A stretch of DNA of 20,770 bases from an uncultured bacterium. Its GTDB lineage: Bacteria; Patescibacteriota; CALEFQ01. The notes beneath the pieces are model-generated. The model made no database searches, was not told the origin of the DNA, and worked only from the letters and a program-made list of their open reading frames with translations. The translations under genes and the position numbers were made by a program. This document shows, in pieces, positions 6,990 through 14,448 of this stretch. Positions within the stretch are counted from its first letter, which is position 1; each line of letters opens with the position of its first letter. The stretch lies in NCBI GenBank assembly GCA_937877125.1, contig CALEFQ010000110.1, positions 1-20,770 on the forward strand. The letters run 5' to 3'.

Positions 6990-7577
6990 ATGGAACAAAA
7001 AAAACGGACACTCCTCAACCAATCAACCTTTTTCGCCACCTTGTTCGCGTTGGCCATTATCGGCTCCTACCTGGTCGTTAACGGGCCAGGCTTGGTCTTG
7101 CAGTTGCAATATGCCACCGGCCATTTGCCGAACAGCCGACCGACCGAAGCGGAAACCATCCTGGAAATACCGAAAATCGGCGTGCGAGCACCGATTATCT
7201 TAGCGGAAGAAAGCCAAAAAGACAATCTTTCTCCGGTATTGCTCAACGGCATCGTTCATTATCCGGGAACAGCCCTCCCGGGAGAAAACAGTAACGGTGT
7301 TTATATCGGACATAGTTCTAATTACTGGTGGCAAAAAAGCGACTATAATAACGTCTTCGCTCTGATTGAAAAATTGGAAACTGGGGATCCAATTATGATA
7401 AAACACCAAGATACTACCTGGACTTACACTGTCACCGCTACCCAAACCACCCCCAAGGACTCTCGTGAAATTTTTACCGAAACCGATGCCCAGGCGGCGA
7501 CACTTACCCTGGTAACCTGCTGGCCGAACGGCACCGATTTTAAACGATTACTGGTCAAAGCCCAACTTGAAAAATAA
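6990..7577 (+). CDS. Sortase (class D/E-like transpeptidase)
   Basis: A 195-aa membrane-anchored cysteine transpeptidase. An N-terminal helix (residues ~14-32, after KKR) acts as an uncleaved anchor. The sortase core follows: LEIPKIGVRAPI (58-69), NGIVHYPGT (86-94), IGHSSNYWW with catalytic H108, LVTCWPNGT with C177, and FKRLLVKA with R186. All three catalytic residues are present. Its likely partner in this window is the giant secreted protein, whose C-terminus reads LVKTG, hydrophobic helix, RRRKK. The class is uncertain: the single N-terminal anchor and TCWP context suit class D or E. Its target might also lie elsewhere in the genome. Confidence 0.93.
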   Translation: MEQKKRTLLNQSTFFATLFALAIIGSYLVVNGPGLVLQLQYATGHLPNSRPTEAETILEIPKIGVRAPIILAEESQKDNLSPVLLNGIVHYPGTALPGENSNGVYIGHSSNYWWQKSDYNNVFALIEKLETGDPIMIKHQDTTWTYTVTATQTTPKDSREIFTETDAQAATLTLVTCWPNGTDFKRLLVKAQLEK

Positions 7578-7578
7578 C

Positions 7579-7606
7579 TTGCTTTTTTTCAAATATCTGG
7601 TAAAGT
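7579..7606 (+). promoter_or_regulatory. Possible promoter of the 147-aa/81-aa gene pair
   Basis: TTGCTT (7579-7584), 16-base spacer, TAAAGT (7601-7606), just after the sortase stop. Neither box is a good match. Read-through from the sortase is an alternative, as no terminator is visible between the genes. Confidence 0.3.
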
Positions 7607-7654
7607 AGCGAAACTGAAACGTCAATCTGCCCATCCATGAAAGGAGGAATATTT

Positions 7655-8098
7655 ATGGAGGCATTTGTGAAATTTCCCGTTACCGCCGAAGAGGGTATGA
7701 AGCACGTCAGGAGACTCCGGCTAAAAGGAGGGCTTCCCTGCTGGGTGCAAAAAAGAGACGACGATCAATCCGTGCTGAAAGTGGAGCTGAAACGAATTAA
7801 TTCGACCGAAGATCACTTCCTTTTTCCCCGGTTGCTTCAAGACTTTGCCGACCCGACCTTTTTCATGGTTTGTTGCGAAGAAGGCGGGGGACGCCAAAGC
7901 CTGAAACATGGCAAGGCGGTGATTGTCTGCGGAATGAAAGGGAAAAAACTTCGCGCAATGTCAAAGCCGCGAATCAATTTTCTTGGCCAGCATGCCCTGT
8001 TCGCGGTTCCGAACCAATGTTTGACCCTGACAACGTATCAGCCTAAAAAGGTGGTGACCGTCGATCAACACAGATTGCCCAAGAAGATAATCTGGTGA
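7655..8098 (+). CDS. Conserved-looking hypothetical protein, 147 aa
   Basis: Not recognised. A basic, mixed alpha/beta-looking soluble protein (MEAFVKFPVTAEEG..., ending DQHRLPKKIIW) with no signal peptide or membrane helix. It holds five cysteines (one near residue 29, a CC pair in MVCCEEGGG, and one each in VIVCGMKGKK and NQCLTL). ATG at 7655 is preferred over the in-frame ATG at 7637 because AAAGGAGG lies at ideal spacing before it. Its stop overlaps the next gene's GTG start as GTGA, so the two are coupled. Basic stretches such as KGKKLRAMSKPR would suit nucleic-acid contact, but that is speculation. Confidence 0.75.
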   Translation: MEAFVKFPVTAEEGMKHVRRLRLKGGLPCWVQKRDDDQSVLKVELKRINSTEDHFLFPRLLQDFADPTFFMVCCEEGGGRQSLKHGKAVIVCGMKGKKLRAMSKPRINFLGQHALFAVPNQCLTLTTYQPKKVVTVDQHRLPKKIIW

Positions 8099-8340
8099 TC
8101 ATCACCCACACTCACTTGTGCCACGTTCCCGCCAGCGTCGCCAGCGCACAAAATCCTCACTTGGCAGCCGCGGTGCGCGCCCTGATGGAAAAAATCGATT
8201 GTTTAAACTGCAATGAGGCCCATTTCGCTGAAATTGTTGAACGGGCCAAAGACACCCGCCACACGGTTTTGACCGGCAGTTCCAACCGACACAGCCGAAG
8301 CCCCAAACCGCTGTACGAGTCTGATCTCGCCCTTTATTGA
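8095..8340 (+). CDS. Small His/Cys-rich hypothetical protein, 81 aa
   Basis: Not recognised. The start is GTG at 8095, overlapping the previous stop (GTGA). The protein is rich in histidine and has three cysteines in the pattern HTHLCH (residues 5-10), CLNCNEAH (36-43), then RHT and NRHSRS. This could form a small metal site, although the spacing does not match a zinc-finger family I know. There is no membrane segment. A strong terminator follows 7 bases after the stop, closing the unit. The tight overlap and terminator support a real gene. Confidence 0.65.
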   Translation: MIITHTHLCHVPASVASAQNPHLAAAVRALMEKIDCLNCNEAHFAEIVERAKDTRHTVLTGSSNRHSRSPKPLYESDLALY

Positions 8341-8347
8341 AACAGCT

Positions 8348-8380
8348 AAAGCTCTGCCCTCCCGGCGGAGCTTTTTCTTA
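8348..8380 (+). terminator. Rho-independent terminator of the 147-aa/81-aa pair
   Basis: AAAGCTCTGCC, loop CTCCC, GGCGGAGCTTT followed by TTCTT. The 11-bp stem has a single U-G wobble and a U-rich tail. Confidence 0.85.
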
Positions 8381-8395
8381 CGGACACTAGTTAAC

Positions 8396-8425
8396 TTGAC
8401 CGGAAGCATTCTCCGGAGCTAGGAT
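8396..8425 (+). promoter_or_regulatory. Promoter of the PurF-like gene with an inverted repeat in its spacer
   Basis: TTGACC (8396-8401), 18-base spacer, TAGGAT (8420-8425). An inverted repeat CCGGA-7-TCCGG (8400-8416) overlaps the -35 end and spacer, where a repressor could bind. No regulator is identified. Confidence 0.5.
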
Positions 8426-8429
8426 GAGA

Positions 8430-8458
8430 CGAAACGAGGTTTCGAAAGGAGGTTACTC
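8430..8458 (+). promoter_or_regulatory. Leader hairpin and strong ribosome binding site of the PurF-like gene
   Basis: A 6-bp stem CGAAAC-GAG-GTTTCG (8430-8444) lies directly before AAAGGAGGT, which is well spaced from ATG 8459. This is the strongest Shine-Dalgarno sequence in the window and fixes the start. Confidence 0.7.
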
Positions 8459-9922
8459 ATGAGCGACTTATTACAATGTCGGTGCGGCGTCTGTGTGACG
8501 CACACCCTGCATGACTGTTACGGCTTTCTCGACGCCCTCGCCCATCGGGGGCAGGAAGTGACCGGAATCTACGGCCAAGCAACTGACGGCAAAATCTTCT
8601 GCCTGAAGTGGCTGGGCCCGCCCAAACGCGTGTTTGATCTGACCGATATGCACAAGATTTTTTCCACCGGGCAGGATTTCCACACTTTCGGCGGACACGT
8701 CCGCTACGCGACCCGGGGGGAGAAAGACCCGCGGCGCCTGCTGGTCGCCGGTCACCCGCACGTCATCGGCGGCGAAATCGAAGACCGCGGCGACCATCTC
8801 TTTATCGCCAATGCCGAAATGGCCCTGGTCCATAACGGCGAAATCAATCCGATCCATCTCGCCGCCGCCGCTGGCACCGCCACCCGAACTGAGTGTGACT
8901 CGGAGAGGCTATTGCATGTCATCAGGAAACAAGGACCGGAAGAGACGCTACGGAAGATTCCCGGAGCGTTCACGCTCGCCTACGCAGACATCAGAACTAA
9001 CAAGACCCTGGTCTTGCGCGACCGGACCGGCATCAGGCCCGGCGTCCTCGGGCAAAAGGACAACAAATACGTCATGGCTTCCGAGGATATCGCTTTCCGG
9101 AAAAACGGCGCCCGGCTGATCGAAGACTTAGAACCCGGCTCGCTGTACCACCTCTATCCAGACGGTCGCTGCGGCCCCCAGCGCGGGATCGCGACCGGCC
9201 CCCGACGTCTCTGTTTTTTCGAGCTCCACTACTTCTCTCATCCCGGCTCGACCATTGACGGCATTCCGATCCAATTCGTCCGTCGCTTGCTCGGGCAAGA
9301 GCTGGCCCGCCGCTTCCCCTTCCCCGGAGCCGATCTGGTCACTTATCTCCCCCGCTGTCCCGAACCGGCGGCGCTCGCCTATGCCACCGCCCTGGGCCTC
9401 CCGTTTGCCAACATTTTTTACAAGGCCAACCAGGAGCGTTCTTTCATCGGCTCGACCACGCAGAGCCGCCGCCAATCCATCACGCGCAACCTGAATCTCT
9501 TGCCCAGCCTGGAAGTCACCTACATGATCTCCGAGAATCCGATCGTCTACAATACGCGAGAATTTCTCCGGGGAAAGAGCATCATCGTCATCGACGACAG
9601 CATCGTCCGCGGCAATAATAGCCGCCGCGTCTACGAGATCTGCCGCCAAGCCGGCGTCAAGCGCCTAACTTTTCTAAGTTATTCGCCGCCGGTCGGCATC
9701 ATCGGCGATGACGGAAATCCCCGCGGCTGCTGTTACGGCGTTGATATGCATCCGGACAGCAAATTCATCTCGCGGGGACGGAGTGAGGAGGCCATCAGCC
9801 GAGCATTGCACATGACTGTCCGGCAATTACCTGCTGATGCCCTAGCCGAAGTCTATCACCAGATCGGCCGCGACGTCAGTGATTTCTGCACCTTCTGCAT
9901 CGGCGGCAGTGAACCGTTCTAA
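8459..9922 (+). CDS. Divergent PurF-like amidophosphoribosyltransferase
   Basis: A 487-aa two-domain protein of the glutamine PRPP amidotransferase family, which makes phosphoribosylamine from PRPP and glutamine. The N-terminal class II glutaminase domain has C9 in RCGV as probable nucleophile (after an 8-residue leader to be removed, as in Bacillus PurF), AHRGQE (28-33), RYATRG (82-87), HNGEI (125-129) and IPGAFTLAYAD (167-177). The C-terminal PRTase domain has the PRPP loop VIDDSIVRGNNSRR (377-390). GCCYGVDM (423-430) and CTFC (477-480) match the positions of Fe-S ligands in Bacillus-type PurF. Unusual points: the conserved VPDS(S/G) region reads LPRCPE (297-302), and KNRYVGRTF reads KANQERSF. 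No other purine gene is present. It has its own promoter and terminator, so it acts as a single-gene unit. Confidence 0.85.
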   Translation: MSDLLQCRCGVCVTHTLHDCYGFLDALAHRGQEVTGIYGQATDGKIFCLKWLGPPKRVFDLTDMHKIFSTGQDFHTFGGHVRYATRGEKDPRRLLVAGHPHVIGGEIEDRGDHLFIANAEMALVHNGEINPIHLAAAAGTATRTECDSERLLHVIRKQGPEETLRKIPGAFTLAYADIRTNKTLVLRDRTGIRPGVLGQKDNKYVMASEDIAFRKNGARLIEDLEPGSLYHLYPDGRCGPQRGIATGPRRLCFFELHYFSHPGSTIDGIPIQFVRRLLGQELARRFPFPGADLVTYLPRCPEPAALAYATALGLPFANIFYKANQERSFIGSTTQSRRQSITRNLNLLPSLEVTYMISENPIVYNTREFLRGKSIIVIDDSIVRGNNSRRVYEICRQAGVKRLTFLSYSPPVGIIGDDGNPRGCCYGVDMHPDSKFISRGRSEEAISRALHMTVRQLPADALAEVYHQIGRDVSDFCTFCIGGSEPF

Positions 9923-9935
9923 AAGTATGATCTCT

Positions 9936-9962
9936 AAAACCCATGTCCTGGACATGGGTTTT
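9936..9962 (+). terminator. Terminator of the PurF-like gene
   Basis: A perfect 13-base inverted repeat around one central base: AAAACCCATGTCC-T-GGACATGGGTTTT, 13 bases after the stop. The flanking A and T runs let it work in both directions. Confidence 0.85.
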
Positions 9963-9963
9963 A

Positions 9964-9977
9964 CTTATAACTTATAA
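9964..9977. repeat. Two tandem heptamers CTTATAA
   Basis: Exact 7-base units at 9964-9970 and 9971-9977, lying between the two convergent terminators. Confidence 0.6.
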
Positions 9978-9980
9978 CAA

Positions 9981-10005
9981 AAACGCCTCTCTAAGAGAGG
10001 CGTTT
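9981..10005 (-). terminator. Terminator of the giant surface-protein gene
   Basis: AAACGCCTCTC, loop TAA, GAGAGGCGTTT: a perfect 11-bp stem. On the minus strand it ends in TTTTTG. It lies 10 bases past the giant gene's stop and back-to-back with the PurF-like gene's terminator. Confidence 0.85.
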
Positions 10006-10014
10006 ATCTGGAAA

Positions 10015-10143
10015 TTACCTAATTTCGTTATCCTTCTTGCGTCGCCGGGCAATCAGCCAAATAATTAGAATGACGGCAAGCGCCACCAGGAGCCAGAACC
10101 ACCAAGTTTGCCACCAGCTCTGATCAACGCCGGTTTTGACTAA
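10015..10143 (-). other. Candidate cell-wall sorting signal of the giant protein
   Basis: The last 42 residues read LVKTG, ten residues, a helix of about 19 hydrophobic residues rich in W/L/I/V, then RRRKKDNEIR. The order matches a sortase signal; LVKTG differs from LPXTG only at the proline. A plain C-terminal membrane anchor remains possible. Confidence 0.5.
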
Positions 10144-13100
10144 ATCGGAAGCATCGGCTTTGAGATCGGATGTTTCCACTCCCGCAATTTGGCCTTCGTC
10201 AGCGTCGCCGATTTCATCCGCTTCATCCTCAATTCCGGCAATTTCGCCTTCGCCGGCAAAAGCCGCGCCGGTATCAAAATCAGTCGCCAATAAACCGGTT
10301 GCGCCAGTCGTCACGCCCAACACAGTCCCGCCGGGCGTCAAACCCGTCGTGGTTCGGGTGCCAGTCGTGGTCGCCGTAGGAGTGGTAGTCGTCGTGGTAG
10401 TCGTCGGCGTCGGTGACAAATCGACTGAAGCCGGACCGCCCTGTCCACCCTCGTTACCCGCCGCGTCGACGGCGGAAACATGGTATTCGTATTTTTTATT
10501 CTCTAACCCGGAATCAGTATAGGAAGTCGCGCCGCGGACCGTCGCGATTCGCGAACCATCCCGATAAACTACATAATAATCAGCATCCGAGACCGCCTCC
10601 CAATTAACCGCGACCGTTCCGGCCGAAACAAATTCGGCGCGCACATCGGCCGGCGCATCCGGAGCTGTTCTGTCTACCGTGAATGTTCGCGTCTCGCTGG
10701 GATTTCCGTAGTGGCCGACCTTGTCCTTGGCGATGACTTTCCAGGTATAAACACCGTCGGGCAAGCTGACGGTCTGGTATTGCGACGCCGAGGCGTCAAC
10801 CCAGGAAACCACCGGGGACATCCCTAGAACCGTGGAAGAAATCTCTAATTCGTAACCGGCCAGGCTGAGATTATCAGTCACGTCCGACCAATCAAGGTTT
10901 ACGTCATTGAAATTTAGCAAGGCATTTTGGGACGGACTTATCAGCAACGGCGTTCCCGGCCCCGTCGTATCGACAGTGAAGGACCGGGTTTCACTCCAAT
11001 CGCTCATATTCCCGGCCGCATCTTTGGCGCGGACTTTCCAGGAATGGACACCGTCGGATAAATTCCGAGTTAATTCGGTCCCGGCGACATCAGGAACAAT
11101 TGTCCCGTCAATCTCCACATCGAAGGTCTCGGTCGCCAAGAGCAAACCTTTGCTTAAAGTGAAACCGCTCGCCTGGTTCCATGACATTGTCACCGCGGCA
11201 TTGGCAAGCCAAGCGCCCTGAACCGGCGCTAACAAGGTCGGCACGTTCGGCTTGACGGTATCAACCGTCACGCGCCAAAGCGCGGACCACGGGCTGTAAT
11301 TGCCCGCCAAATCAATACTGCGGACTTTCCAATCCCAGACGCCATCGACCGAAGGAACGGTCACCTGCGTCAAGGCAGGATTATTGATCATCAACTGCAT
11401 CGCCGGCAAACCGTCCAGGAACAATGATAATTCATAGCCGTCTAACTGGGTGACATCGGCATTCGGATCCCAAGTATAAGCAACCTGATTATGATTTTGG
11501 ATACTGCCGTCCGAGGGGCTGATCAGAATAGGAGCAGACGGATCGGTCCGATCCAGAGTAACAGCACAAGCTTGGCTATAGTTGCTCCAGTTATTGGCGG
11601 CGTCGCGAGCGCGCACCCGAACATGCCATAAGCCCTCGATTCCTTCATCAGTCCCAAAGGCGCGATAATCAGTGTTAGTCGCGGTCCAGCGTTCCGCCCC
11701 CTGCCAAACCGAGCTGCCGGGATACTGCCATTGTCGTTCATATTCCACCGCCCCGCTGGCTGATTCATCAGTCCAGGCATGAGCGATTCGATTCTGATTG
11801 GTGATTCCGCCGCACAGTGTATCGACCGGACGATCGTCCGGCGTCCCTTCTGGAGGCGTATTGAAACCGAGGTTGCTTGGCACCGCCGGAGCAACAGTAT
11901 CAACCGTCACGCGCCAAAGCGCAGACCACGGGCTGTAATTGCCCGCCAAATCAACGCTTCGCACTTTCCAGTCCCAAACCCCGTCAGTCGAGGGAACGGT
12001 CACTTGAGTCAACGCGGGATCATCGATCATAAACTGCATCGCCGATGTATCGTTCAAAAATAGAGACAATTCATAACCGCCTAACTGGGCCACGTCGGAA
12101 TTTGGATCCCAGGTATAGGCGACCTGATTAGAATTTTGAACAGTGTCGTCTGTAGGGCTGATCAAGATCGGAGCTGCCGGAGACACGGTATCTACCGTCA
12201 CGCGCCAAAGCGCAGACCACGGGCTGTAATTGCCCGCCAAATCAACGCTTCGCACTTTCCAGTCCCAAACCCCGTCAGTCGAGGGAACGGTCACTTGAGT
12301 CAACGCGGGATCATCGATCATAAACTGCATCGCCGATGTATCGTTCAAAAATAGAGACAATTCATAACCGCCTAACTGGGCCACGTCGGAATTTGGATCC
12401 CAGGTATAGGCAACTTGATTAGAATTTTGGAAAGCGCCGTCCATAGGGCTAATTAATATCGGAGCCGCCGGACTAATATTATCAACTGTCACCTGCCAAG
12501 CCTGGCTCCATTGCCCTTCATTGCCGGCCACATCAACTGCTTTTACGTGCCACCAATAATCGCCGTCAGGAGTGCCCGGGGCCGGAATCTCTGATTCGGT
12601 CAGCAATGTGGAACGATAAGCCAAATGGGTCATCGCTTCATCGCGATAAGATTCATAGATATAACCGGCGATACCGCTATCGTTTGGTTGATTGCTATCA
12701 ACTGCGTCAGTCCAATCCATCACCAAACCGTCGGTATTGACGAAAGAATCATCGGCCGGTGAAAGCAAATTTACATCACCCGGAGCGTAAGTATCTTTGG
12801 TATAACTAATGCCGCGAGAGGGCGCACTTTCACTATCAGCATTGGAAGAAGTAACCGTGGCGACCATGGGAATCATGTAGTCAAAGTCGTAATCAATCCC
12901 GACCGCCGCCAGAACCGTGTTCGGAAACAGGAAATCACCGTCGGCCTCAGCCGTCACGGTCCAAGTAGTCGGCGAACCATCAACATAGAGCCTGACCGTG
13001 GCACCCGGCTCGGTCGTACCGGCTAAATAATGGGTGCTAGTAGTCGCGGAATTAATCATTACTGAATCATCGATAGGATAGGTAATCACCGGAGCGTCCG

Positions 13101-14316
13101 GAATCGTCTGAATATCTAATCCAACCCAATCATGATAAGAACGCATTCCTCCAAAGAGCGGAAATAACAAATTGCCGCCATGCATTTTGAATCTAACGGA
13201 CAACTCACTAAGATCCGGATCATTTTGCAAAAAAGAAGTCAGATCAATATCATAGGTGTGAAAAGTCAACCATTCATCGTTCCAAACATTGGCCACATCT
13301 ACCCACGCGCCCTCACTGTTTTGAACTTGGATTTTGGCTCCATAGTCATCTAATAGAAAAGGTATAATCCCCATTATCCCGCGGGCATATCGGAAATGTA
13401 AAATCGCACTTGAAACAGAATTTTCAGAAGGAATAACCGACCCAAGATTGAATTGCATGTAGGTATCAGGATCATAATTCCACATCGGCCAACGGTCGGA
13501 AGAGACATAGCCACCCCAATTATTGGCTGTCTGTAAATCGGCTAATTCTGAAACATTAAAAGATTGAGCTGAACCATCAGAGGCATCTTCGCCAGACACC
13601 ACCGCAAAATAAGTAAAATGGTTCAGATCCGCCGCTTTGACTTGTTTTTCCGCCGTCAAAACATCTACTTTTCCCTGATCTATCGGGGTGAAATTTTTGG
13701 CATCTTCGGAATAAACGACTTGTACGTTCGAACCGGATTTATCGTAAGGCAGAGATAATTCATACTTAAAAGTCCCGTCAGTCATGGAGGAGGTGATGTC
13801 ATAGACATCACCCACCACGCCTGAAATTGGGACAGCGCTCGCGGCTACTTTGCGAATAGTAACTTTGCCGGACGGCGTCGGCAATTGAGTAAATTTCAAT
13901 TCCAGATTGCTGCCGGGATAGACATAAGTCTCCCCCAGCCGCACCGGTTCCGTCGTCGTAAAACTATTTTGGCCGTTATTTTGCCAAATCGGTTTCGGTT
14001 CTTCTTTTGGGGTTTCCGTCTTCGGCTCAACCTTGGTCGGAGTCGAAGCCGGAGCCACGACTGGTGTCTTTTCCGGAGTCACCGCCGGAGTCGTCGTAAC
14101 TTCCAAACTAGACACGACCGGCGTCGACACCGGGGTCACCGCCGCCGGTCCCTGGCTCGCAGTATCTTTTTCGTCGACCGCAGGAATTAATTTAGGGATA
14201 TGGTTAAATTCGGTCTGGGCCTGCACCAACGGCTGGCCGCCGTATAGCATAATCAGACCGATAAGAACGACCAAAACCACGGCTCGTTTGGAGGTCGCCA
14301 AAAATTTGGACTTCAT
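10015..14316 (-). CDS. Giant secreted multi-domain Ig/FN3-like surface protein, 1433 aa
   Basis: Start chosen at ATG 14316, giving a clean signal peptide (MKSKFLATSKRAVVLVVLIG..., likely cut after LVQAQ); a GTG nine codons upstream is less likely. Order: Pro/Thr linker (~50-95), beta domain (~105-240), discoidin/CBM-like beta-sandwich (~255-410), bacterial Ig-like domain with GTTEPGATVRLYVDG (~415-510), then repeats of an ILISP...YTWDPN...GYELSLF...WDWKVRS module at ~613-710, 710-806 and 923-1018, with more distant copies to ~1213 and a different domain at ~806-923. Then come an FN3 domain (~1216-1300), a Pro/Thr linker with eight threonines, an acidic segment, LVKTG (1392-1396), a hydrophobic helix (~1403-1422) and RRRKK. 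It is probably displayed at the cell surface, for adhesion or as an S-layer-like component. No catalytic domain is recognised. Confidence 0.88.
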   Translation of the reverse strand: MKSKFLATSKRAVVLVVLIGLIMLYGGQPLVQAQTEFNHIPKLIPAVDEKDTASQGPAAVTPVSTPVVSSLEVTTTPAVTPEKTPVVAPASTPTKVEPKTETPKEEPKPIWQNNGQNSFTTTEPVRLGETYVYPGSNLELKFTQLPTPSGKVTIRKVAASAVPISGVVGDVYDITSSMTDGTFKYELSLPYDKSGSNVQVVYSEDAKNFTPIDQGKVDVLTAEKQVKAADLNHFTYFAVVSGEDASDGSAQSFNVSELADLQTANNWGGYVSSDRWPMWNYDPDTYMQFNLGSVIPSENSVSSAILHFRYARGIMGIIPFLLDDYGAKIQVQNSEGAWVDVANVWNDEWLTFHTYDIDLTSFLQNDPDLSELSVRFKMHGGNLLFPLFGGMRSYHDWVGLDIQTIPDAPVITYPIDDSVMINSATTSTHYLAGTTEPGATVRLYVDGSPTTWTVTAEADGDFLFPNTVLAAVGIDYDFDYMIPMVATVTSSNADSESAPSRGISYTKDTYAPGDVNLLSPADDSFVNTDGLVMDWTDAVDSNQPNDSGIAGYIYESYRDEAMTHLAYRSTLLTESEIPAPGTPDGDYWWHVKAVDVAGNEGQWSQAWQVTVDNISPAAPILISPMDGAFQNSNQVAYTWDPNSDVAQLGGYELSLFLNDTSAMQFMIDDPALTQVTVPSTDGVWDWKVRSVDLAGNYSPWSALWRVTVDTVSPAAPILISPTDDTVQNSNQVAYTWDPNSDVAQLGGYELSLFLNDTSAMQFMIDDPALTQVTVPSTDGVWDWKVRSVDLAGNYSPWSALWRVTVDTVAPAVPSNLGFNTPPEGTPDDRPVDTLCGGITNQNRIAHAWTDESASGAVEYERQWQYPGSSVWQGAERWTATNTDYRAFGTDEGIEGLWHVRVRARDAANNWSNYSQACAVTLDRTDPSAPILISPSDGSIQNHNQVAYTWDPNADVTQLDGYELSLFLDGLPAMQLMINNPALTQVTVPSVDGVWDWKVRSIDLAGNYSPWSALWRVTVDTVKPNVPTLLAPVQGAWLANAAVTMSWNQASGFTLSKGLLLATETFDVEIDGTIVPDVAGTELTRNLSDGVHSWKVRAKDAAGNMSDWSETRSFTVDTTGPGTPLLISPSQNALLNFNDVNLDWSDVTDNLSLAGYELEISSTVLGMSPVVSWVDASASQYQTVSLPDGVYTWKVIAKDKVGHYGNPSETRTFTVDRTAPDAPADVRAEFVSAGTVAVNWEAVSDADYYVVYRDGSRIATVRGATSYTDSGLENKKYEYHVSAVDAAGNEGGQGGPASVDLSPTPTTTTTTTTPTATTTGTRTTTGLTPGGTVLGVTTGATGLLATDFDTGAAFAGEGEIAGIEDEADEIGDADEGQIAGVETSDLKADASDLVKTGVDQSWWQTWWFWLLVALAVILIIWLIARRRKKDNEIR
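11264..12411. repeat. Repeat units of the giant gene: two identical 218-bp segments and one diverged copy
   Basis: 11903-12120 and 12194-12411 match base for base, 291 bp (97 codons) apart. Identity fades within about 10 bases on either side. A third copy at 11264-11481 aligns without gaps but differs at many positions. The identical pair encodes adjacent protein modules. Confidence 0.95.
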
Positions 14317-14417
14317 ATTGATTATCCGGTGCCCCTCCGCCACCCTTAAATTATTATCAGCGATTTATGGGTTTCCTAAGATGCCCGGATCAGAAAATTT
14401 TACTGAAAAATCTTTGT

Positions 14418-14447
14418 ATTGTAACACTGAAACCGCCAAAATGTCAA
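14418..14447 (-). promoter_or_regulatory. Strong promoter of the giant surface-protein gene
   Basis: Minus strand: consensus -35 TTGACA (14447-14442), 18-base spacer, -10 TACAAT (14423-14418). The expected start near 14411 leaves a leader of about 95 bases before ATG 14316. The -35 sits next to the ATPase gene's stop codon. Confidence 0.8.
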
Positions 14448-14448
14448 G

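Noticed and set aside
10370..10425. GTC/GTN-rich tract as a regulatory microsatellite
   Set aside because: It encodes the Thr/Pro linker (PTPTTTTTTTTPTATTTGT) of the giant protein, with mixed codons rather than a pure repeat.
11779..12354. Two plus-strand reading frames sharing an identical ~50-residue end
   Set aside because: They are the opposite strand of the duplicated module in the giant gene; the identity comes from the DNA repeat.
11264..12411. CRISPR-like or mobile-element repeat
   Set aside because: The units are long, in frame, separated by related coding sequence, and encode a regular beta-domain module.
14317..14343. GTG at 14343 as the start of the giant protein
   Set aside because: It would add nine residues before the positively charged n-region of the signal peptide; the ATG at 14316 gives a standard signal peptide.
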